The position numbers and the translations under genes are program-made. From positions 1-13,281 of the forward strand of contig JALURH010000099.1 in assembly GCA_027017025.1 (NCBI GenBank): DNA of 13,281 nucleotides, read 5' to 3'. Source of the DNA: Thermofilaceae archaeon (GTDB lineage Archaea; Thermoproteota; Thermoprotei; Thermofilales; Thermofilaceae). Shown piece by piece: positions 7,602-13,281 of the stretch (its first letter is position 1; each line of letters starts with the position of its first letter). The notes beneath the pieces are model-generated. The model was not told the DNA's origin and searched no databases. It saw nothing but the letters and a program-made list of their open reading frames with translations.

Positions 7602-7647
7602 TGACCGGGCTAGACGACCGGGGCTGTTGTGATATTCCAGCTGGGGC

Positions 7648-7657
7648 ATTTATAATT
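7648..7657 (-). promoter_or_regulatory. TATA box and BRE for tRNA-Glu
   Basis: On the minus strand AATTATAAAT is centred about 28 bases before the tRNA 5' end (7624) and is preceded by a purine-rich GGAAAGAA BRE-like stretch. Both the spacing and the sequence fit an archaeal promoter with transcription starting at or next to the mature 5' end. The same AT-rich core read on the plus strand (TTTATAATT) could in principle also serve the divergent gene at 7747, with a longer leader. Confidence 0.7.
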
Positions 7658-7746
7658 TTCTTTCCACACGATACATAATGCTTCTTTTCCATGTATGATA
7701 CTAATAGTAGGGTTCTTATGGGAGATTAGGAAACTAATACTATGAA

Positions 7747-8550
7747 GTGAGAAAAGATCTATTTAGGGAATTACTATATAATGCAAGAGATTTAGTAGCC
7801 ATAGTGAGAGAAAGTCAAGCAGAGAAACTTATAGAGATATTTCTACCAGCAGCTCTTTCGCTATCTTATACGCCAGTTATCATCGACTACAACGGTGTTT
7901 TACCTTACCCGGAACTTAGGCTGAGACTTCAGAAGGATGTGGTATCTAGGTTTCTTGACATCGTTGGAGTTAAAAGCCATTTTTATAGAAAACTGGGAGA
8001 TAACTCCCTCGAGATACTGAGTAAGCTAAAGATTATGAGAGATTATGGAAATGGAGAAATCATAGACAAGGTGATAGCTGTTTTAGAGGCAATATTATCT
8101 GCTGAAAAAACAATTCCCAAGACCCATGGGCTTCCATATGATACATCCTCTATCATAAAACTGTCTCCACATACCTATGGCTACAATACTGTAACTCGTG
8201 AGCTCGTAATCCTATATTCCCTAATATACTTGGACCATCTTCTCTCTAGCCATGCTTTAAATGTTTTATTGGTCATGGATCGTTTTGAAGAATATCTTAA
8301 ACTAGAGAGATACGTTAGATCTATATTTAGGCGGAGAGATATACCTATACTAAGAATTCTAAGGGGGAGGCTAAGCCGAAGGCTTTTTCTGGACATTATT
8401 TTTTCTAGTGACGCTATTTTCCTGGGAGGAGGAATAAATATAGCGTATTTTATCCCTGTGGGGAAAAAATTATTAGAAGAACTCTCTGGGCTATATGAAA
8501 ACAATATTCTCCTACTATTTAAGGGAAAAACGTATAAACTAAAGATCTAA
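7747..8550 (+). CDS. Unrecognised 267-residue protein upstream of DUF2070
   Basis: I do not recognise this family. The protein is soluble, basic at its C-terminal half and rich in Leu/Ile, with no signal peptide or clear membrane segment. Visible elements are a strand-like VIIDYNGVLP (44-53), a helical middle (about 85-120), a strand ending in aspartate LNVLLVMD (171-178) followed by a charged helix, an arginine-rich stretch (191-212, FRRRD...RGRLSRR), then SSDAIFLGGGI and a short beta-like tail. The hhhhMD strand resembles a Walker B strand, so a degenerate RecA-like fold is possible, but there is no Walker A loop and this is speculation. The start is GTG at 7747; an ATG at 7742 is out of frame and closes after two codons. 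No good Shine-Dalgarno site is close. It ends 10 bp before the DUF2070 gene on the same strand, suggesting cotranscription. Confidence 0.8.
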   Translation: MRKDLFRELLYNARDLVAIVRESQAEKLIEIFLPAALSLSYTPVIIDYNGVLPYPELRLRLQKDVVSRFLDIVGVKSHFYRKLGDNSLEILSKLKIMRDYGNGEIIDKVIAVLEAILSAEKTIPKTHGLPYDTSSIIKLSPHTYGYNTVTRELVILYSLIYLDHLLSSHALNVLLVMDRFEEYLKLERYVRSIFRRRDIPILRILRGRLSRRLFLDIIFSSDAIFLGGGINIAYFIPVGKKLLEELSGLYENNILLLFKGKTYKLKI

Positions 8551-8560
8551 GACATTCCCT

Positions 8561-10294
8561 GTGAATGATAGTGGATTCAGGCAGGGCTATAGACTAATAT
8601 TTAGCTTTCCTAGCTCTAAAAGGCTTCTCGTAACCATGGTCCTTACTCTATGCGTATGGTTTATTTTCTCAGAATATTTTCTCAGAGATTTATTCAGTTT
8701 TAATCTCCCCTTAATATCCCTTACGTTTCTTCTGGTATTTACGCTACAAATCCTTGATAGAGAGGTGTTTAACTTAAAACGCATATTAGGTCTACTTTCC
8801 TTCCTAACTATCTACTTACTCCTCTATGATTGGTTGAGTCCCCTAGGAGTATCTGCGATTACACCGATTCTGCTGCTTTTATCACTAATTACTTATGTGG
8901 TATACTCGCCTAAGATTGGGTTAGTTTATATGACAACAGCTTTTCTTTTTTCATCGTTTCCCGAGATTATCTACACTTTTCTATACTCTTTGGCGATGCT
9001 TTATATTCTACATAGAGTGAACACTAGGGTCTATAATGCTGTAAAAACGGGAGGATTAGATTTCCTAAGAACATTTCTTCATTACATTCTAGCAGGAAGA
9101 AAAGAGAGGTTTGAAAAATATCTTCTCAGAATATCTAAGAAAAGATCTATACCCATCTACATAATAGCATTAAGAGAGAAAGAATGTTGGGAAAAAATAA
9201 AAGGCGCCATAGTGATCTCATACATCCACCCAGGTCCATTTAGGGATATAGGAAGTAGCACCTTGCCAGCATCAATTATTAGAACACTGGGTAAACACGG
9301 TTATAGCGCTATCTATTTTAAGGGTCCTTGCGGGCATGGAGAAGATCTAGCATTATCCTCTGCTACTGACGAGGTAGCACAGAACTTGGTTAAAATACTA
9401 TCTTCAAGTGAAGGAAGGAAACTTGTCCTCCATTGTATTAAAAAGAGCGAAAATAACGTGGCGAGATCTATTTTACTACATTTTGGGGACTATTACCTAG
9501 CCTTTATCTCACCTAAAGATACCTACGAAGACTTACCGCTAGAGATTCATAGTGAACTAGGACGTAGCTATTATTCAAGACCTATAGTAGTTGATACTCA
9601 TAACAGTATATTTTTAGGAGAAAATGCTCCAAGACCTCTTCCGGGAACACAAACATACTATGAAATTCTTACAACCGTACTTAAATCTATTAGGGAGTGT
9701 GAATACGATAATCCCTCCCACTTGGAGTATACACCCAGTGCGGCTATATATAATATGGGGGTGCAAAAATGTCCTGAAATAGGCCCCGGAGGTCTAACTA
9801 CCCTAGTCCTTACATTACCAGGCCTCAAATTAGCTATTCTCTCATATGATAGTAACAATATTCAGAAGGGCTTCAGAGAATATATTTCAGCTAAGATAAA
9901 ACAGCTAGGTTTCGACGAGGTCATTGTAACGTCAACAGACACCCATGTGTATTCCGGATTTAGACCTAGAGTAGAGTACCAGCCTCTTGGTTCGTCTTCC
10001 AACTGGAGTCTACTAGAGGAATTGACTATAGACGCGGTTAGCAATGCCTTGAAGGAGGTTAAACCAGTTACATTCAATCTCTACGAATACCATGTTTGCT
10101 CGTATTTCTTGGATGAAGAAAAACTTAATAGGCTCTCGTCAGTGACTGAAAAGAATGTAAGGGATGGTATAGTATTGTTTCTACTACTCATACTCCACTT
10201 CGCTCTAAGCATTCTCACCCATAATATCTTTTCTTATAGCTTCCCACCTTTCATCTACAAGCTTTTGGAGCTCTTCAACATCCCTCTCCGATAA
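8561..10294 (+). CDS. DUF2070-type predicted membrane protein
   Basis: This 577-residue archaeal membrane protein has an unknown function. Several hydrophobic helices lie in residues about 22-152, followed by a basic linker (about 178-197), a large soluble domain (about 198-530) and a final hydrophobic helix (about 536-556). The soluble domain carries conserved-looking His/Asp motifs: YIHPGPF (His223), GHGED (His259), DTH (345-347) and STDTHVYSG (Asp460, His462), with a Gly/Pro-rich PEIGPGGL turn between them. These could form a metal site. The family assignment rests on the architecture and the HPGPF...LP...GHG pattern recalled for DUF2070, not on a search. The start is GTG at 8561, 10 bp after the preceding gene; the overlapping ATG at 8565 closes at once. 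The last 30 codons, including part of the final helix, overlap porB on the opposite strand. Confidence 0.8.
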   Translation: MNDSGFRQGYRLIFSFPSSKRLLVTMVLTLCVWFIFSEYFLRDLFSFNLPLISLTFLLVFTLQILDREVFNLKRILGLLSFLTIYLLLYDWLSPLGVSAITPILLLLSLITYVVYSPKIGLVYMTTAFLFSSFPEIIYTFLYSLAMLYILHRVNTRVYNAVKTGGLDFLRTFLHYILAGRKERFEKYLLRISKKRSIPIYIIALREKECWEKIKGAIVISYIHPGPFRDIGSSTLPASIIRTLGKHGYSAIYFKGPCGHGEDLALSSATDEVAQNLVKILSSSEGRKLVLHCIKKSENNVARSILLHFGDYYLAFISPKDTYEDLPLEIHSELGRSYYSRPIVVDTHNSIFLGENAPRPLPGTQTYYEILTTVLKSIRECEYDNPSHLEYTPSAAIYNMGVQKCPEIGPGGLTTLVLTLPGLKLAILSYDSNNIQKGFREYISAKIKQLGFDEVIVTSTDTHVYSGFRPRVEYQPLGSSSNWSLLEELTIDAVSNALKEVKPVTFNLYEYHVCSYFLDEEKLNRLSSVTEKNVRDGIVLFLLLILHFALSILTHNIFSYSFPPFIYKLLELFNIPLR

Positions 10295-11104
10295 GTGCCT
10301 GAACCTACCCTGAAGCTTTAAGTATTCCCCAATAGGTTTTCTCTTTGATTTATCTACCAGCTTTCTACTAGGCCCTGTTAGCCTAAATACCCCGTTCTCA
10401 TACTCATAAAGTATCCAAACTCCAGATAATACAGCAAGCCTAGCTATCCTGACTGTAAGGGAGGAATCGAATCGCCACCCGGGTGGACATGGTATATGTG
10501 CATGAATATATTTCAATCCTCTAATCTTAGCTGCCTTACGGATCTTACTTACAATATCGTTAGGATAGGCTGGGCTAATCGTAGCTACATAAGGTATTCT
10601 ATGTGAAACCATTATACCAGGCATATCTTTTTTAAAGCTAGGATTACCTCTCGGTGTAGTAGTGGTCCACGCCTTATAGGGAGTGAGCCCGGACTTCTGT
10701 ATACCAGTATTCATGTACGCCTCATTATCATAGCATATATAGATGATGTCATGCCCCCTCTCGGCCGCGCCGCTGAGCGCTTGTATACCGATGTCGGCTG
10801 TTCCTCCATCTCCAGCCCATACAACAACGTTAAAGGTCTTTTCACCTAGCTTATCTAGTGCTTCAACGATGCCAGATGCTGCTGCAGCGCTAGCTGCAAA
10901 AGCTATATGGAGGACAGGTACGGAGTAGGATGACTTCGGGAAGGGGCCAGCTATAACAGATGAACAAGATGCTGGTATAACAAGTATAGTTCTAGCCCCC
11001 AGGGCTTTTAGTACATGCCTCAAAACTAGTGCCGCTCCACACCCAGGGCAGGCTGCATGACCCTTTAACAGGAACTCCTCCTTAGGGAAAAATTTATGCG
11101 CCAT
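10205..11104 (-). CDS. porB: 2-oxoacid:ferredoxin oxidoreductase beta subunit (probably pyruvate)
   Basis: This 299-residue subunit binds thiamine diphosphate and the proximal [4Fe-4S] cluster and carries out oxidative decarboxylation of a 2-oxo acid with CoA. Cluster cysteines are Cys19 and Cys22 in HAACPGCG, Cys47 in ASCSSV and Cys206 in HIPCPPGW. The ThDP/Mg motif runs from GDGGTADIG (98-106) to YDNEAYMNTG (125-134), and is followed by the usual SGLTPYKAWTTT. The C-terminus is soluble and helical (GRFRHLSERDVEELQKLVDERW), typical of the family, so its overlap with the opposing DUF2070 gene is real coding on this strand. The start directly follows the porA stop, and a GGTGAG Shine-Dalgarno site at 11108-11113 overlaps the end of porA. 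Pyruvate is the likeliest substrate, but 2-oxoisovalerate or other 2-oxo acids cannot be excluded. Confidence 0.93.
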   Translation of the reverse strand: MAHKFFPKEEFLLKGHAACPGCGAALVLRHVLKALGARTILVIPASCSSVIAGPFPKSSYSVPVLHIAFAASAAAASGIVEALDKLGEKTFNVVVWAGDGGTADIGIQALSGAAERGHDIIYICYDNEAYMNTGIQKSGLTPYKAWTTTTPRGNPSFKKDMPGIMVSHRIPYVATISPAYPNDIVSKIRKAAKIRGLKYIHAHIPCPPGWRFDSSLTVRIARLAVLSGVWILYEYENGVFRLTGPSRKLVDKSKRKPIGEYLKLQGRFRHLSERDVEELQKLVDERWEAIRKDIMGENA

Positions 11105-12268
11105 CTACTCACCCCCCTTTAGTCCCCACCAAATCAGCCCTTTCTTTCCCTTGATCACCAGCCTAAATATTTCCAGAAAATCCTCTACGCTAATATCTCT
11201 ACCTCCAAGCCCTCCTACGACCTCTAAAACGGGGATATTTATACCCGATTCATGCAGTGCAGCTCTAATGTTGACTGCTAACGGCCCCTTACCTCCGAAA
11301 ACCGATGATCTATCAAGAACAGCGATAGCCTTAGCTCTTGAACAAACATCGATAATCTCTTTATATGGGAAAGGTTTAATAGATCTAATCCTGCAAATCC
11401 CTACCTTCACACCTTGTCTCCTTAGAATGTTTGTAGCTACTCTTGCATCACCACCAGCTGCACCAACCAGGAATATAATGTAATCCGCATCGCCACACAA
11501 GTATTTTTCAACAAGCCCTCCATATTTCCTCCCAAATTTCTTTCCAAATTCCTCGTCTATATCCCTAATAATACTTAATGCATTATCCATAGCCCTAGAG
11601 ATATCGTATCGCATTTCCTGATACGTATCTGGATAGGTTAGATTACCCAGAGACCCTGGATCCTCAAAATCAATCAATGATTTCTCTTCCCTAGGTCTGA
11701 TGAAATCTTTAGCCTCCTCATCATCTAAGATATCTACTGGCTCGTATGTATGTGAAACAACAAATGCATCCCATGCAACCGCAACAGGTAGCGATACACA
11801 TTGTTCCTCAGCTATCCTATATGCCTGCAGAGTCATGTCGTATACTTCTTGTGCAGATGCAGCAAACATTATGATCCAACCAGAGTCTCTCAGCGTCAAT
11901 ATATCGCTATGATCAGTCCAGATAGACCATGGTGGTGCGATAGCTCTAGTTACAACACCCATTACTATCGGCAATCTAGCGCCTGCAGCCCACCAACACA
12001 TCTCATACATATAAAGCAATCCCTGAGATGAAGTGGCTGTATAAACTCTAGCTCCAACAGCCGCTGCACCTATAACACTAGCCATTGCACTATGCTCTGA
12101 CTCAACCCTAATTACTTTTGCATCTAACTCTCCTTTTTCAACGAACTCCGAGATCTTCTCTATCACAGTAGTCTGAGGAGTTATTGGATAAGCAGACACA
12201 ACATGCGGCTTAGCTGCTTTAACCGCGTAGGCGGCTGCATAGTTACCGGATAAAACCATTCTCTTCAT
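11105..12268 (-). CDS. porA: 2-oxoacid:ferredoxin oxidoreductase alpha subunit (probably pyruvate)
   Basis: This 387-residue subunit contributes the substrate- and ThDP-binding half of the active site. Visible motifs are YPITPQT (27-33), which contacts the substrate; the ThDP-activating region VESEHSAMASVIGAA (about 55-69); TATSSQGL (about 78-85); and RAIAPPWSIWTDHSD. The C-terminal domain holds a Gly-rich FLVGAAGGDAR segment and a DRSSVFGGKGPL segment, both typical of PorA/VorA. The length is normal. The start overlaps the porD stop by 4 bases (ATGA) and has a GGAGGT Shine-Dalgarno site at 12273-12278. Sequence by eye does not separate pyruvate- from 2-oxoisovalerate-specific enzymes with certainty. 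Confidence 0.93.
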   Translation of the reverse strand: MKRMVLSGNYAAAYAVKAAKPHVVSAYPITPQTTVIEKISEFVEKGELDAKVIRVESEHSAMASVIGAAAVGARVYTATSSQGLLYMYEMCWWAAGARLPIVMGVVTRAIAPPWSIWTDHSDILTLRDSGWIIMFAASAQEVYDMTLQAYRIAEEQCVSLPVAVAWDAFVVSHTYEPVDILDDEEAKDFIRPREEKSLIDFEDPGSLGNLTYPDTYQEMRYDISRAMDNALSIIRDIDEEFGKKFGRKYGGLVEKYLCGDADYIIFLVGAAGGDARVATNILRRQGVKVGICRIRSIKPFPYKEIIDVCSRAKAIAVLDRSSVFGGKGPLAVNIRAALHESGINIPVLEVVGGLGGRDISVEDFLEIFRLVIKGKKGLIWWGLKGGE

Positions 12269-12531
12269 CTAACCTCCTCACGAACCATCTTTATAGCGTT
12301 AAATGGACACTCTACAGAACATATACCACAACCTTTACAGTAATCATAGTCTATAACTACCCTCTTCTTATCTTCACTAATCTCTACAACAGAGTCAGGG
12401 CAGTAGAGCCAACATATCCCACACAATGTACACCTAGAGTAATCTACTACGGGCCTAGATACCCTCCAAATACCTGTTTTCCCAGCAGCACCTATTACAG
12501 GCCTAGCTACAGGCACTTTCACCTTACTCAC
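12265..12531 (-). CDS. porD: 2-oxoacid:ferredoxin oxidoreductase delta subunit, 2[4Fe-4S] ferredoxin-like
   Basis: This 88-residue subunit relays electrons from the catalytic core to free ferredoxin. It has two complete CxxCxxCxxxC(P) motifs: Cys34/37/40/44 and Cys65/68/71/75, each followed by proline. About 30 residues precede the first motif, with the usual IWRVSRPVVDYSRC entry. The start is GTG at 12531, sharing bases with the porG stop, and a strong GGAGGTGA Shine-Dalgarno site lies at 12539-12546, 7 bases before it. A 4-base overlap joins it to porA downstream. Confidence 0.95.
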   Translation of the reverse strand: MSKVKVPVARPVIGAAGKTGIWRVSRPVVDYSRCTLCGICWLYCPDSVVEISEDKKRVVIDYDYCKGCGICSVECPFNAIKMVREEVR

Positions 12532-13100
12532 AGTCTCTTCACCTCCCTTGCACCTCTCTTCACAGCTTCAATATTCTCTTCAACCTTACTACTAATAACC
12601 TTAGGCACAGCTTGAACAATACTATCCACATTTACCACCTCCGTAACTGCTGCCAATGCACCGAGCATCGGCATGTTAACAAGGGGGATTCCAGCAATAA
12701 CCAATCCTATGTCTAAAGCGATTTTGACTGCATCAACATAGGATACATTAATATTCTTCCTCCCACCTACTTCAGGCCTTTCAACACTATTAAATATCAA
12801 ATAACCATTATCCCTGACTACATTAAAAGGATCAAAGATTCCAATCAACGAGCTATCAACAACGACCGCTATATTAGGTTTCTTAACGCTACCTCTAACT
12901 AATATTGGTTTACTAGAGATCCTATTATAGGCTATTACCGGAGCCCCCCTACGTTCTGCACCGAAAAAGGGTATGGCCATCCCATACTTACCCTCTAGCA
13001 TAGCTGCCCAGACAAGTATTTGAGCAGCTGTAACTACTCCTTGCCCTCCACGACCATACCAGGAAATCTCAAGTATATCTGGTTCTTCCCCTCTACTCAC
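12528..13100 (-). CDS. porG: 2-oxoacid:ferredoxin oxidoreductase gamma subunit
   Basis: This 190-residue protein is the gamma subunit of the four-subunit oxidoreductase and binds the CoA side of the complex. It is recognised by ISWYGRGGQGVVTAAQIL near the N-terminus (Gly-rich GRGGQG at 16-21), the FFGAERRGAPVIAYNRIS segment (about 45-62) and a mid-protein VVVDSSLI strand. The length is usual. The start is GTG at 13100; the nearby ATG at 13102 (minus strand) meets a stop at once. No Shine-Dalgarno site precedes it, consistent with leaderless initiation from the divergent promoter region. It is the first gene of the G-D-A-B operon, the order typical of archaeal POR/VOR loci. Confidence 0.94.
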   Translation of the reverse strand: MSRGEEPDILEISWYGRGGQGVVTAAQILVWAAMLEGKYGMAIPFFGAERRGAPVIAYNRISSKPILVRGSVKKPNIAVVVDSSLIGIFDPFNVVRDNGYLIFNSVERPEVGGRKNINVSYVDAVKIALDIGLVIAGIPLVNMPMLGALAAVTEVVNVDSIVQAVPKVISSKVEENIEAVKRGAREVKRL

Positions 13101-13120
13101 ATCTATTATTACGGAATTGT

Positions 13121-13130
13121 CTAATATTAG
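13121..13130. promoter_or_regulatory. Palindromic TATA-like element between divergent starts
   Basis: CTAATATTAG is a perfect 10-base palindrome in the 47-bp gap between porG (GTG at 13100, minus) and the probable aminotransferase (GTG at 13148, plus). Its centre is about 25 bases from the first and 22-23 from the second start codon, close to TATA spacing for leaderless genes in both directions. Neither flank shows a clear purine-rich BRE. Other AT-rich candidates (TTAAGATATA at 13133-13142) exist. Confidence 0.4.
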
Positions 13131-13147
13131 GGTTAAGATATACTAGT

Positions 13148-13281
13148 GTGAAAGCGCCAGAAATCAAGGTAATACCGCCTGGACCATGTGCAAAAGAAGT
13201 TCTTGAAAAAGATAAGAGATTAATAATGCAGAGTTTCGCTAGATGGTATCCATTGGTTGTAAGGAGGGCTAGGGGGGTATG
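13148..13281 (+). CDS. Probable class III (PLP) aminotransferase, N-terminus only
   Basis: Only 44 complete codons are in the window; the frame stays open to the edge. The translation begins with a PGP-x-A motif (IPPGPCAKEVLEKD) followed by SFARWYPLVVRRARGV. This matches the N-terminal pattern PGPxAxxxxxxD ... YPLV..RG.G of the archaeal 4-aminobutyrate/acetylornithine-like class III aminotransferases, which transfer amino groups between amino acids and 2-oxo acids. The PLP lysine and all catalytic regions lie outside the window, so the substrate is unknown. The start is GTG at 13148. The GTG two bases earlier (13146) closes at once, and no ATG or in-frame alternative precedes the motif. There is no Shine-Dalgarno site, so initiation is probably leaderless. 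Confidence 0.65.
   Translation, partial: MKAPEIKVIPPGPCAKEVLEKDKRLIMQSFARWYPLVVRRARGV

Larger units (their letters stand above)
7509..7624 (-). tRNA. tRNA-Glu (UUC), two introns, CCA encoded
   Basis: Read on the minus strand, the 7-bp acceptor stem GCCCCGG (7618-7624) pairs with CCGGGGC, followed by discriminator A (7512) and an encoded CCA (7509-7511). The T arm is CCGGG-TTCAAAT-CCCGG. The anticodon stem GCGGC/GCCGC encloses the loop CUUUCGA, with anticodon UUC at 7565-7567. The primary sequence is 37 bases too long; two segments, each flanked by a bulge-helix-bulge-like fold, account for the excess. After removal the molecule has 76 bases to the discriminator, a normal D stem (GUCU with GGAU) and an 11-base D loop AGCCCGGUCAA containing G18G19. 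The gene is much richer in GC than its surroundings, as expected for a hyperthermophile. It reads against atpA's upstream region, 210 bp from the atpA start. Confidence 0.95.

Noticed and set aside
7465..7692. 75-residue open frame on the minus strand
   Set aside because: It runs straight through the tRNA-Glu gene and its promoter; its Pro/Gly/Arg-rich translation is what a GC-rich tRNA gives when read as codons.
8181..8504. 107-residue open frame antisense to the 267-aa gene
   Set aside because: Ser/Arg/Leu-rich low-complexity translation typical of a shadow frame. The sense frame is continuous and followed closely by a cotranscribed gene.
1..13281. Search for CRISPR arrays, insertion sequences, phage or defence genes
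   Set aside because: No regularly spaced repeats, no transposase or integrase motifs and no terminal inverted repeats were seen. The intergenic gaps are all under 300 bp.

Overview
This window looks like chromosome from a hyperthermophilic crenarchaeon (Thermoproteota), most likely Desulfurococcales or a close relative. Four things point there: an A1AO-type ATP synthase, a four-subunit 2-oxoacid:ferredoxin oxidoreductase, a GC-rich tRNA gene interrupted by bulge-helix-bulge introns in otherwise AT-leaning DNA, and the pattern of translation signals. Genes inside operons have GGTGA-type Shine-Dalgarno sites. The first genes of transcription units (atpA, atpK, porG) lack them and sit about 25-32 bases downstream of TATA-like boxes, as leaderless archaeal genes do. 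The genus cannot be fixed from this sequence alone.

Layout. (1) 1-2502, plus strand: the 3' part of atpI (membrane stator subunit I/a, cut by the window edge), then atpK (proteolipid rotor subunit). (2) 2550-7299, minus strand, converging on atpK: atpA-atpB-atpD-atpC (catalytic A, regulatory B, central stalk D, and the C/AC39 coupling subunit), tightly packed with one start-stop overlap. Together these encode most of the ATP synthase, but the usual single archaeal operon is broken into two convergent units, and subunits E, F and H are not in the window. (3) 7509-7624, minus strand: a tRNA-Glu(UUC) gene with an encoded CCA and two introns, one at the canonical 37/38 position and one in the D-loop. 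(4) 7747-10294, plus strand: a two-gene unit of an unrecognised 267-residue protein and a DUF2070-type membrane protein. The latter runs 90 bp into the opposing gene. (5) 10205-13100, minus strand: porG-porD-porA-porB, a complete 2-oxoacid (probably pyruvate):ferredoxin oxidoreductase operon. (6) 13148 to the end, plus strand: the first codons of a probable class III aminotransferase, divergent from porG across a 47-bp gap.

How the genes work together: the oxidoreductase makes reduced ferredoxin and acyl-CoA from 2-oxo acids. Ferredoxin-linked membrane complexes (not seen here) would build the ion gradient that the A1AO synthase uses. The aminotransferase fragment fits peptide or amino-acid metabolism feeding 2-oxo acids to the oxidoreductase, but that link is an inference.

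I see no CRISPR array, insertion sequence, phage gene or defence island. The most unusual content is the doubly interrupted tRNA-Glu, the split convergent ATP synthase locus with a separate atpK promoter, the uncharacterised pair 267-aa protein/DUF2070, its 90-bp antisense overlap with porB, and a perfect palindromic TATA-like element midway between two divergent starts.
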